DNA of 7,700 nucleotides from JACAEY01 sp049700155 (GTDB lineage: Bacteria; Nitrospirota; Thermodesulfovibrionia; Thermodesulfovibrionales; SM23-35). Both the position numbers and the translations under genes were made by a program. The notes under the pieces were generated by a model that saw only the letters and a list, made by a program, of their open reading frames with translations, ran no database searches and was not told the DNA's origin. Positions 1 to 7,276 of this stretch are shown here, piece by piece. Each line of letters opens with the position of its first letter. The first letter of the stretch is position 1. The stretch is taken from assembly GCA_049700155.1 (NCBI GenBank), contig JBNAVX010000112.1, positions 1 to 7,700 on the forward strand, read 5' to 3'.

Positions 1-55
1 GCCCAGACTTTAGTCGGGGAGCTTCACTCATAAATTTATGAATTAAGTGGGTTAG
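1..55. repeat. Tandem palindromes downstream of pilR (REP-like, possibly terminator)
   Basis: Two adjacent inverted repeats lie beyond the pilR stop. The first (2-19) pairs 2-4 with 17-19 and 6-8 with 13-15 around a TTTA loop, with one A/G mismatch. The second is centred on a perfect 14-bp palindrome (28-41, TCATAAATTTATGA). Outer arms CACT (25-28) and AGTG (46-49) are also complementary, leaving a 5-nt asymmetry (41-45) when the inner stem stops at 29-40. Two hairpins in a row after a gene resemble repetitive extragenic palindromes. A run of six T at 56-61 follows the second hairpin on the plus strand, so it could instead end a plus-strand transcript coming from the left of the window; the 6-nt spacing makes that weak. 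The element may continue past the left edge. The palindromes are seen directly; the class is inferred. Confidence 0.45.
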
Positions 56-63
56 TTTTTTGT

Positions 64-1428
64 CTATCTTATTCCGTATTTTGACAGTCTGTGTCTAAAT
101 GATCTGAAAGAAATATTTAAAAGTTTTGCAGCCTCTTTTTTCACACCCCTTGATTTTTCGAGAGCCTTGAGAAGATATTTCTTCTCTATATCTGTAATTA
201 TATCATCAAGATTAATCCCTTCTTCAGTAAGTTCAGGTATCTCCTTCAAATCTTCTGAATACCCAATTATTTCACTTGGCAGGTCTGAAGGAGTAATTAC
301 CTCTTTATCTATAAGAAGGGCTACTCTTTCAATGACATTTTCTAATTCCCTCACATTCCCTTTCCATGGATAGTCCATAAGAATCCTCATGGCATCAGGG
401 GTAACCTTTTTAGGTGGATCAGATATCTTCTTTAAAAAATGTTCTACAAGAAGAGGTATATCTTCTTTTCTTTCTCTTAGAGGGGGTATATGAATCGGAA
501 CTACATTAAGTCTATAATATAAATCCTCCCTGAATCTACCTGATGCAATTTCTCCTTTTATATCCTTATTCGTTGCAGATATTACTCTTACATCAACCTT
601 TATATCTGTTGTTCCTCCAACGCGCCTGAATGTTCCATTCTCAAGTACTCTTAGTAGTTTTGCCTGAAGATTAATAGGCATCTCGCCAATCTCATCAAGA
701 AAAAGACTCCCATTGTCTGCTATCTCAAATAATCCCAGTTTGTTCTGCATTGCACCTGTAAATGAGCCTCTCATATGTCCAAAAAGTTCTGATTCCAGTA
801 AACCTTCAGGAAATGCAGAACAATTTATTGCAACAAAATTCTTATCCTTTCTACTACTAAGATTATGTAAAGCCATTGCAACCAGCTCCTTACCAGAACC
901 ACTTTCACCAATAATCAGTACATTTGAATTACTCTGAGCCACTTTAGGTATAAGCCTGAATAATTCTTGCATCTTTGAGCTCTGCCCAATTATGTTTTCG
1001 AGTCTATAAGTTGTTTTTACCTTATCTCTTAATAATGAGACTTCTTCGCTGAGTCTCTTTTTTTCAAGAGCTTTTTTGACGATTAATTTAATCTCGTCTA
1101 TCTTGAAAGGTTTATTAATATAGTCATAAGCTCCTAATTTCATTGCCTCAATAGCAGCTTCTGTTGTGCCGAATGCCGTTATCATGATTACAATCGTCTC
1201 AGAAGAGAGATTCTTTACTTTTTTTAGCACCTCAAAGCCATCAGCTCCGGGCATCTTTATATCTGTAATGACAAGGTCAAAGATATCATTTTCAATATGA
1301 GAAAGTCCTTCAAGACCATCAGAAGCAGTGATAACCTCATAGTTCTCTCCCTCAAGGAGAATCCTGAGAACCTCCCTCATGCTATTCTCGTCCTCTACAA
1401 CGAGTATTTTTCCTTTATACCTTTCCAT
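64..1428 (-). CDS. pilR: PilR, sigma-54-dependent response regulator of type IV pilus genes
   Basis: This is an NtrC-family transcription activator of 454 residues, a normal length for the family. The receiver domain spans about residues 6-120, with acidic pocket E12/D13, phospho-acceptor D56, T84 and K106. The AAA+ sigma-54 interaction domain spans about 145-370, with Walker A GESGSGKE (174-181), a sigma-54 contact loop reading GSFTGA (221-226) in place of GAFTGA, Walker B LFLDEIGEM (242-250) and sensor motif ATN (285-287). A Fis-type helix-turn-helix occupies about the last 40 residues. In known systems PilR is phosphorylated by PilS and activates pilA from a sigma-54 promoter. I chose the ATG at 1428, which puts the receiver beta-1 strand at the usual distance. 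An upstream in-frame ATG at 1485 would add 19 unconserved residues and widen the overlap with pilS to 71 bp. No Shine-Dalgarno sequence is visible before 1428, so translation is probably coupled to pilS (14-bp overlap). The family is certain; the PilR assignment rests on the pil neighbours. Confidence 0.93.
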   Translation of the reverse strand: MERYKGKILVVEDENSMREVLRILLEGENYEVITASDGLEGLSHIENDIFDLVITDIKMPGADGFEVLKKVKNLSSETIVIMITAFGTTEAAIEAMKLGAYDYINKPFKIDEIKLIVKKALEKKRLSEEVSLLRDKVKTTYRLENIIGQSSKMQELFRLIPKVAQSNSNVLIIGESGSGKELVAMALHNLSSRKDKNFVAINCSAFPEGLLESELFGHMRGSFTGAMQNKLGLFEIADNGSLFLDEIGEMPINLQAKLLRVLENGTFRRVGGTTDIKVDVRVISATNKDIKGEIASGRFREDLYYRLNVVPIHIPPLRERKEDIPLLVEHFLKKISDPPKKVTPDAMRILMDYPWKGNVRELENVIERVALLIDKEVITPSDLPSEIIGYSEDLKEIPELTEEGINLDDIITDIEKKYLLKALEKSRGVKKEAAKLLNISFRSFRHRLSKYGIR

Positions 1429-3049
1429 CAATTTTAGGTAGTATAATCTCAAAAGTAGTACCTTTTTTAGGGGTACTCTCGACATTTATTTTGCCAGAGT
1501 GTTCTTCAATTATTCTATAAGCAATTGAGAGTCCAAGTCCGGTTCCACTTTCTTTTGTTGTGAAAAAGGGATAAAAGATCCTTTCGATATCCTGTTTTGG
1601 AATACCCGGGCCTGTATCCTGAAAAATTATTTTTACTGTGTTATCAGTATTTTTCGTAGCAACTATAAGCTCACCACCGTTTGGCATTGCCTCTATAGCA
1701 TTAATTCCTAAATTCCAGAAGACCTGTCTCAATTTTTGAGGGTCAGCATTTACTTCGAGTCTGCCATTATATTTCTTTATAATTGATATATTTCCTTTAT
1801 TCTGTTCAACATTCTCAAGCAATTCTGTTGTCTCGTCAAGAATACTGTGAAGCTCAAACCTTTGGAACTCAGGTGGTGAAGGTCTCGAATAAGTGAGAAA
1901 GTCTGTGATTATTCTGTTAAGGCGTTCCATCTCTTTCAGGGCTATATCCATCAGTCTCTTTCTATTATCTGGTGGAACTGTTCCGTCTTTAAGCATCTCG
2001 ATAGAACCTTTTAGCGAAGCAAGTGGATTTCTTATCTCATGTGCGATATTTGAAGATAGTTCACCGATTGCAGCTAATTTCTCTTTTCTTTTCGCCTCTG
2101 CTTCGTATCTCTTCAATTCTGTCAGATCCTGGAATATTCCTATAAAACCTGTATCATTACCATTGATATCTTTAAGTGGAGTAATCTGGAATCCGATCAC
2201 TTTGCGTGTACCATTTGCCTTTAAGACCTCCTCACGTCTGCATGGGATAAAAGGAAACTTAAAATAAGGTAGAACTTCATCAATCCTCCTTCCGATAACA
2301 GTATGTCTATCACAACCTATGATTTTTTCGGCAGCTCGATTGAATGTCAATACCTTCCCTGATATATCTGTTGTGAAAAGACCACTTGGAAGACTTTCAA
2401 TAACCTCTTTATTAAAAAACTCAAGGTCCCTGAGGTCTGTATCTTTTTCATCAAGCTTCTTTACAGTTCTCTCGAGTCGAGATGAAAGATACCCACTTAG
2501 ATAGGCTACTAAATAAAAGGAAACAATATGGATAAATATATTGTATAAATAGTCTTTAACCTCCATTGTCCTTCCAGAATTCAAAGGAAGTAAACCATGA
2601 AATTGTAGATTTATCAAAATACCGTAAAGAAAACTGCTTAGGGTTGCTATTATATATCCAGCACGTTTATCAAGAACAATACTTGATGATATGACGATAA
2701 GTACAAGCATAAAAGAAAACCAGCTTTCTATTCCTCCTGTAATATATATAAGTGTTATACCGAATATAACATCCAGTATTAACTGTATATATGCAAAAAG
2801 AAAAAGCTGCCTGATTCTTTCAATTAAGATAGAGTAGATAAAAGTAAGGACATAAAGAGCAGCAATTAAGTAAGAGAATGCATGGGGGTGTTGAAATCTT
2901 TCATATCCTGCCTTAAAAACAAAAGAAGATCCAAGAAGTAGGGTAACAAAGGCTGCTCTGAATGCTATTAAAGCCTTTAACCTTTTTCTAAATATTTTTA
3001 CATCTTCTTTTTTCTTTACTAATTTATTTCCTATCTCCACAAATTCCAA
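1415..3049 (-). CDS. pilS: PilS, membrane-bound sensor histidine kinase
   Basis: A 544-residue histidine kinase. The N-terminal third is strongly hydrophobic, with about six predicted membrane helices between residues 28 and 188, as expected for PilS. A PAS domain follows (about 215-315), then the dimerization/phosphotransfer domain with HEIRNP (H337 is the phospho-acceptor), and an HATPase domain with N box NLGINAIEA (446-454), G1 DTGPGIP (478-484), F box FYPFF (492-496) and G2 GTGLGLS (502-508). All catalytic motifs are intact. It should autophosphorylate and pass phosphate to PilR, whose gene overlaps its last 14 bases; in some bacteria PilS senses inner-membrane pilin levels. The start is unusual: no ATG is available near the N-terminus, an in-frame TGA lies five codons upstream, and the candidates are TTG at 3049 or GTG at 3040, neither with a good Shine-Dalgarno sequence. 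A long hairpin in the pilC-pilS gap ends three bases before the TTG, so initiation may be inefficient or structure-controlled. Confidence 0.92.
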   Translation of the reverse strand: MEFVEIGNKLVKKKEDVKIFRKRLKALIAFRAAFVTLLLGSSFVFKAGYERFQHPHAFSYLIAALYVLTFIYSILIERIRQLFLFAYIQLILDVIFGITLIYITGGIESWFSFMLVLIVISSSIVLDKRAGYIIATLSSFLYGILINLQFHGLLPLNSGRTMEVKDYLYNIFIHIVSFYLVAYLSGYLSSRLERTVKKLDEKDTDLRDLEFFNKEVIESLPSGLFTTDISGKVLTFNRAAEKIIGCDRHTVIGRRIDEVLPYFKFPFIPCRREEVLKANGTRKVIGFQITPLKDINGNDTGFIGIFQDLTELKRYEAEAKRKEKLAAIGELSSNIAHEIRNPLASLKGSIEMLKDGTVPPDNRKRLMDIALKEMERLNRIITDFLTYSRPSPPEFQRFELHSILDETTELLENVEQNKGNISIIKKYNGRLEVNADPQKLRQVFWNLGINAIEAMPNGGELIVATKNTDNTVKIIFQDTGPGIPKQDIERIFYPFFTTKESGTGLGLSIAYRIIEEHSGKINVESTPKKGTTFEIILPKIDGKV

Positions 3050-3052
3050 AAG

Positions 3053-3097
3053 GATGAAGATTCAAGGATATTAATTATTCATCCATGAATCTTCATC
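3053..3097 (-). repeat. Long inverted repeat filling the pilC-pilS gap
   Basis: A perfect 12-bp inverted repeat (GATGAAGATTCA at 3053-3064 against TGAATCTTCATC at 3086-3097) continues, after one A/A mismatch, with four more pairs (3066-3069 with 3081-3084) around an 11-nt AT-rich loop. It starts one base after the pilC stop codon (3099-3101, minus strand) and ends three bases before the TTG candidate start of pilS. The minus-strand transcript would form a stem-loop followed by CUUUUGG. The U run is too short for a convincing intrinsic terminator, but the structure could attenuate transcription, protect the pilC mRNA 3' end, restrict ribosome access to pilS, or act as a dyad operator in DNA. 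The repeat is seen directly; its role is inferred. Confidence 0.75.
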
Positions 3098-3098
3098 A

Positions 3099-4301
3099 CT
3101 ATTTTATGAGTGTAATCAGTTTGAATATCGGCAGATACATAGCAACTACAATAAATCCTACAGTCGTCCCTAAAAATATCATGAGGAGTGGCTCCATCAT
3201 CGCTGTCAGATTAGAAACAGCCGCATCTACCTCATCATCATAAAAATCCGCAATTTTTCCTAACATCGCATCAAGGGCACCTGTTGATTCCCCAACTGCA
3301 ATCATATGAGTAACCATAGGTGGAAAAACCTTTGCCTTTTTAATTGGCTCAGCAATAGTCTTACCACCAACAACCTCTTTTCTCACACCCATAATTGCCC
3401 GTTCAACCACTTTATTGCCCGATGTTTTTGCTGTTATCTCAAGTCCATCAAGTATTGGAACACCACTACTAACGAGTGTTCCGAGTGTCCTTGTGAATTT
3501 TGCCACTGCAACCTTGTTTAAAAGTGTACCAAAAATAGGAAGTTTAAGCAAAATAAGATCAATGAGGCTTTTTCCTTTTTCAGTTCTCCTGAATTGAATT
3601 ACAAAGACGACAGCAGCGATAACTGAAATAAGGCAGATTAAACCACCAGTGCCAGCAATAAACTTACTCAAGCCAATAACCATACGAGTAGGTAAAGGAA
3701 GTGTACCTCCGAGTTGTGCAAACATCTTTGAAAATGTGGGAACAACAAAGACCATGATGATAATAATTACAAGAACTGCTACAGTGGTAATAACAGCAGG
3801 ATAAACCATTGCGCCTTTTACTTTTTTCTTCAGTTTCATAGCCTTCTCTATATAGGTTGCTAATCTATTCAGTATTGTATCGAGGATACCACCTGCCTCA
3901 CCCGCTGCAACCATATTGGCATAAAGCTCGCTGAATACCTTAGGATGTTTTTTAAGAGAATCAGCATATGTTAGACCTGATTCTACATCTGTCTTGACCT
4001 GGGCAATAATCTTTCCAAATGCTTTGTTTTCAACTTGGTTGGATAGTATTTCAAGTGCCTGAACAAGAGGAAGTCCTGCATTGATCATAGTAGAAAACTG
4101 CCTTGTAAAAACCACAATATCTTTATCTTTGATCTTTCCACCAAAAGTGAATAGTTTCTTTTTAGGTTTCTCTGTTATCAGTGTAGGGACAATATTCTTC
4201 CTTCCAAGAATTGCAATAACCTCATCTTTTGTTGAGGCTGTTATCTCACCTGATTCTATAATTCCTCTTGGTGTTTTGCCCGACCATTGATATACAGCCA
4301 T
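3099..4301 (-). CDS. pilC: PilC, inner-membrane platform protein of the type IV pilus
   Basis: A 400-residue member of the GspF/PilC family, of normal length. It has two copies of the T2SSF domain: about residues 68-190, holding FTRQFSTMINAGLPLVQALE and the GEAGG segment (134-138), and about 268-392, with the equivalent KFTRTLGTLVSSGVPILDGL and GESTG (338-342). Membrane helices are apparent at about 168-190, 217-236 and 370-390. In T4P systems PilC sits in the inner membrane and couples the cytoplasmic PilB and PilT hexamers to pilin insertion and removal. It starts at ATG 4301, preceded by an excellent Shine-Dalgarno sequence that lies inside the 3' end of pilT; the intergenic gap is only 6 bp, so the two genes are co-transcribed and probably translationally coupled. 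The related GspF of type II secretion is the main alternative; the adjacent pilT and pilSR make PilC much the better call. Confidence 0.95.
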   Translation of the reverse strand: MAVYQWSGKTPRGIIESGEITASTKDEVIAILGRKNIVPTLITEKPKKKLFTFGGKIKDKDIVVFTRQFSTMINAGLPLVQALEILSNQVENKAFGKIIAQVKTDVESGLTYADSLKKHPKVFSELYANMVAAGEAGGILDTILNRLATYIEKAMKLKKKVKGAMVYPAVITTVAVLVIIIIMVFVVPTFSKMFAQLGGTLPLPTRMVIGLSKFIAGTGGLICLISVIAAVVFVIQFRRTEKGKSLIDLILLKLPIFGTLLNKVAVAKFTRTLGTLVSSGVPILDGLEITAKTSGNKVVERAIMGVRKEVVGGKTIAEPIKKAKVFPPMVTHMIAVGESTGALDAMLGKIADFYDDEVDAAVSNLTAMMEPLLMIFLGTTVGFIVVAMYLPIFKLITLIK

Positions 4302-4306
4302 TTTTT

Positions 4307-4317
4307 ATCACCTCCTT
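4307..4317 (-). promoter_or_regulatory. Strong Shine-Dalgarno of pilC embedded in the pilT 3' end
   Basis: The minus strand reads AAGGAGGTGAT, a near-complete match to the 16S rRNA anti-Shine-Dalgarno sequence, with 9 bases between GGAGG and the ATG at 4301. The same bases encode the last pilT codons AGG AGG and its TGA stop. It is the best ribosome binding site in the window and fixes the pilC start. Confidence 0.9.
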
Positions 4318-5402
4318 TTTCCAGCCTCAGCTGGTATTTCCTTTTTATGTATCCATGAGATTAATTCTTCAGGCAAATATGAACGTCCAACAGCATCATC
4401 ATATGATATAAGACCCTTAGTATAAAGTTCGAATAATGATTGATTCATAGTCTGCATACCAAATTTTGCCTGTCCTGTCTGCATCATCGAATATATCTGA
4501 TGGACTTTATCTTCTCTTATAAGATTTCTTATAGCTGGATTTGGAATTAATAGCTCAAGTGCAAGGACCCTTCCCTGGCCTGATTTCTTAGGCACAAGTT
4601 GCTGGGCAAGTATGCCTTCAAGGACCATAGAAAGCTGTGCCCTTATCTGCTCCTGCTGATGTGGGGGAAAAACATCAATGATTCTATTTATCGTCTGTGC
4701 AGCAGAATTTGTATGCAATGTAGCAAGTGTTAAATGACCTGTCTCTGAAACTGTAAGGGCTGTCTCTATCGTTTCAAGGTCACGCATTTCGCCTATTAGC
4801 ACTACATCAGGGTCCTGCCTTAGAACATATCTCAATGCATCTTTAAATGATTTTGTGTCAGTAGTTACTTCTCTCTGGTTAATCAGGCATTTTTTATGTA
4901 AATGAAGATATTCTATCGGGTCTTCTATAGTTATAATATGTGCAGATCTTTCCTGATTTATCCTGTCAACCATCGCAGCAAGTGTCGTGGACTTTCCACA
5001 TCCAGTTGGACCGGTAACAAGAACCAGACCAGATGATTTCTTCACAATCTCATTTAATATTTCTGGCAAGCCAAGCTCTTTAAAGCTCTTAATCTCAAAT
5101 GGAATAAGCCTGAATGCTCCAGCGACGGCTCCTCGTTGCATAAAGATATTTGCCCTAAACCTGCTTACACCCTTGATTGCAAAGGAAAGATCAAGCTCAT
5201 TATTCTCCTCAAATCTATGCTTTTGTGCGTCTGTGAGAACGCTATAACAAAGGGCTTTCGTATCTGAAGGGGTCAAGACCGGATGGTCAATCGGCACAAG
5301 CTTTCCGTCTATTCTTAGTCTTGGCGGACTGCCTGTCGTTATATGAAGATCAGATGCGCCCCTTTCCACCATCAACTTCAATAAGTCATAAAGAGTAGCC
5401 AT
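4308..5402 (-). CDS. pilT: PilT, type IV pilus retraction ATPase
   Basis: A 364-residue PilT, typical for this cytoplasmic hexameric ATPase that drives pilus disassembly and twitching motility. After an N-terminal PAS-like domain (about 1-100) come Walker A GPTGCGKST (131-139), the Asp box TIEDPIEY (158-165), Walker B with DVVLIGEMRD (199-208), the His box TGHLTLATLHTN (221-232) and the PilT signature AIRNLIRE (290-297), which separates it from PilB and GspE. The MshEN domain and the tetracysteine site of PilB are absent, as expected. The Walker A loop has Cys135 where Ser is common; the catalytic lysine (K137) is intact. The start at ATG 5402 is supported by a Shine-Dalgarno sequence. The 59-bp gap after pilB shows no hairpin or clear promoter, and the gene runs 6 bp short of pilC. 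The close paralogue PilU is an alternative, but AIRNLIRE and the position between pilB and pilC favour PilT. Confidence 0.96.
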   Translation of the reverse strand: MATLYDLLKLMVERGASDLHITTGSPPRLRIDGKLVPIDHPVLTPSDTKALCYSVLTDAQKHRFEENNELDLSFAIKGVSRFRANIFMQRGAVAGAFRLIPFEIKSFKELGLPEILNEIVKKSSGLVLVTGPTGCGKSTTLAAMVDRINQERSAHIITIEDPIEYLHLHKKCLINQREVTTDTKSFKDALRYVLRQDPDVVLIGEMRDLETIETALTVSETGHLTLATLHTNSAAQTINRIIDVFPPHQQEQIRAQLSMVLEGILAQQLVPKKSGQGRVLALELLIPNPAIRNLIREDKVHQIYSMMQTGQAKFGMQTMNQSLFELYTKGLISYDDAVGRSYLPEELISWIHKKEIPAEAGKRR

Positions 5403-5405
5403 GAT

Positions 5406-5413
5406 TCACCTCT
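5406..5413 (-). promoter_or_regulatory. Shine-Dalgarno of pilT
   Basis: The minus strand reads AGAGGTGA, with 6 bases between GAGG and the ATG at 5402. This supports that start and independent initiation of pilT after the 59-bp gap. The rest of the gap (5414-5461) is AT-rich and shows nothing else recognisable. Confidence 0.75.
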
Positions 5414-5461
5414 TTCTTGTGATAAAGTTTTTAAAATGTAACCTTTTTTCATCCAGATTAT

Positions 5462-7276
5462 TCAATCTCCAAAGGTAATCCTTAACACCTCCTCAACAGA
5501 TGTAATCCCTTCCTTTATTTTTGTAAGACCACTCATTCTGAGTGTCTTCATACCATTTTTGATAGCTATGTTTTTTATCTCATCCGCTGAAGCACCTTCA
5601 AGAATCAATTCTCTGATCTCAGAATTAACAGGCATGACTTCATAAAGTGCAATCCTTCCTTTATATCCAGAACCATTGCATGTATTGCATCCTTTTCCTT
5701 TGAAACATTTTACTAACTTCGCCTCTTCTTCACTAAAACCTATACTTGTTAAAGCAGAAGGAGGAATATTCTCAACATCTTTGCAATGAGGACATATCTT
5801 TCTAACAAGTCTTTGTGCCATAATCAGGATGACAGATGCTGATACAAGGAATGGCTCAATCCCCATATTCAATAATCTGCTGATACTGCTTGGGGCGTCA
5901 TTAGTGTGGAGTGTACTCAAGACAAGGTGTCCTGTCAGAGCTGCTTTCACAGCAATCTCTGCAGTCTCAAAATCCCGGATCTCTCCAACCATTATTATAT
6001 CTGGGCTCTGCCTTAAAAAAGACCTCAGTGCAGAGGCAAAAGTAAGACCGATTTCTTCTTTAACCTGGACCTGATTAATCCCTTGAAAGTTATATTCGAC
6101 AGGGTCCTCAACCGTCATAATATTAATTCCTGGCTTATTAAGATAATTCAAAGCAGAATAAAGTGTTGTAGTTTTACCACTTCCTGTGGGTCCAGTAACA
6201 AGTATCATCCCAAAGGGTTTGTTAAGTGCATCCATAAAGTTACGCAATGCCTCTTCTTCAAATCCGAGCTTTGTTAAATCAACTTGAAGATTTGATTTAT
6301 CAAGTATCCTGAGAACCGTCTTTTCACCAAAAAGACAAGGTAATACAGAAACACGAAAGTCTATCTCTCTATTTTTGTCCACTCTCAACTTAATCCTCCC
6401 ATCCTGTGGAAGTCGCCTTTCTGCGATATCAAGCTTTGACATTATCTTGAGTCTTGATGTCACAGAATGCTTAATCTTTGTAGGAAGTTCCATAGCATTA
6501 AAAAGAACTCCGTCAACACGGTATCTAACCCTTACATATCTTTCATATGGCTCTATATGAATATCACTCGCTCCCATTTTTATTGCATTTACAAGTATTC
6601 CATTAACAAGTTTAACAACAGGTTCTTCCACCTCTCCTTTTAATAAATCTCTTTTTTCAGTTACAACTTCAATACTATCAAGTGCATCTCCGACAATTTT
6701 ATCAAACTCTTCCACATCTACTAATGGGGCATCATCACTTGTACTAATTCCTACTTCAGTAATCTCTTCTTCATGTGTTGTGTTATTTCCAGCACGTATC
6801 GTTTTTAAAGATGATCTCCCATTTTCAACGATTAGTGATTCTCCATTGTCCATGTAATGTGTTGAAATGGCGTTAAGGATAGAGGATTCACTCGATACAA
6901 CAACCTCAACATTATAACCTGTCCTGAATTTTACATCATCTATCGCAAAAACATTGGAGGGATCTACCATCGCAATCGTTATCGTTGCCCCTACCCTTGC
7001 AACTGGCATGATAAGGTATTTCCTTGCCATATCAACAGGGATAAGCTTCAAAAGTGAAGGATCAATCTTGTAGTCTGACAGGTTTATTGCAGGGACATTA
7101 TACTGCCTGCTGAGAAATGCTACAAGTTTTTCCTCTGTTATATGCCCTAACTTTACAAGATTAGTCCCAAGCCTGCCGCCTTCCTTCCTCTGAAGACTCA
7201 GTGCCTCTTTTAGCTGTTCCTCTGTAATTATATTAGAGGCTATTAGAAGCTGACCTAATCTCGCTGGCATTGTCAT
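5462..7276 (-). CDS. pilB: PilB, type IV pilus extension ATPase with tandem MshEN motif
   Basis: A complete 604-residue PilB/GspE-family ATPase, which powers pilin polymerization from the cytoplasm. The N-terminal MshEN-type domain has two 24-residue motifs (6-29 and 35-58), each of the form RLG...LxxxLxxQ, separated by five residues; this arrangement is known to bind cyclic di-GMP. An acidic, low-complexity linker covers about 145-215. The ATPase core has Walker A GPTGSGKTT (362-370), Asp box TVEDPVEY (388-395), Walker B with DIIMVGEIRD (426-435) and His box GHLVLSTLHTN (449-459). Two CxxC pairs (C495/C498 and C530/C533) form the usual metal-binding site. The start at ATG 7276 overlaps the TAA stop of the upstream pilB paralogue by one base (TAATG), with GGTGAT at 7279-7284 as its Shine-Dalgarno sequence. 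The ATG at 7270 would also keep the MshEN motif but is less well spaced. GspE of type II secretion is the alternative; the pilT and pilSR neighbours favour PilB. Confidence 0.94.
   Translation of the reverse strand: MTMPARLGQLLIASNIITEEQLKEALSLQRKEGGRLGTNLVKLGHITEEKLVAFLSRQYNVPAINLSDYKIDPSLLKLIPVDMARKYLIMPVARVGATITIAMVDPSNVFAIDDVKFRTGYNVEVVVSSESSILNAISTHYMDNGESLIVENGRSSLKTIRAGNNTTHEEEITEVGISTSDDAPLVDVEEFDKIVGDALDSIEVVTEKRDLLKGEVEEPVVKLVNGILVNAIKMGASDIHIEPYERYVRVRYRVDGVLFNAMELPTKIKHSVTSRLKIMSKLDIAERRLPQDGRIKLRVDKNREIDFRVSVLPCLFGEKTVLRILDKSNLQVDLTKLGFEEEALRNFMDALNKPFGMILVTGPTGSGKTTTLYSALNYLNKPGINIMTVEDPVEYNFQGINQVQVKEEIGLTFASALRSFLRQSPDIIMVGEIRDFETAEIAVKAALTGHLVLSTLHTNDAPSSISRLLNMGIEPFLVSASVILIMAQRLVRKICPHCKDVENIPPSALTSIGFSEEEAKLVKCFKGKGCNTCNGSGYKGRIALYEVMPVNSEIRELILEGASADEIKNIAIKNGMKTLRMSGLTKIKEGITSVEEVLRITFGD

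Noticed and set aside
1429..1485. Longer PilR starting at ATG 1485
   Set aside because: The 19 extra residues are not receiver-domain sequence, the codons lie within the pilS 3' end, and no Shine-Dalgarno sequence precedes the ATG.
1893..2267. 124-codon open frame on the plus strand inside pilS
   Set aside because: It is antisense to the histidine kinase core, has no recognisable domain, and its composition is that expected from a reversed conserved gene. The other plus-strand frames (for example 167-373, 713-937, 4987-5247, 5829-6074) are rejected for the same reason.
3050..3098. Intrinsic terminator separating pilC from pilSR
   Set aside because: The stem is long, but the following U run is only about four bases and interrupted by GG, so a full terminator cannot be claimed; kept as an inverted repeat of unknown role.
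4588..4606. Sigma-54 promoter-like GGCAC...TTGC on the plus strand inside pilT
   Set aside because: The spacing between GG and GC is 8 rather than 10 bases, it points against the operon, and it lies in coding sequence.
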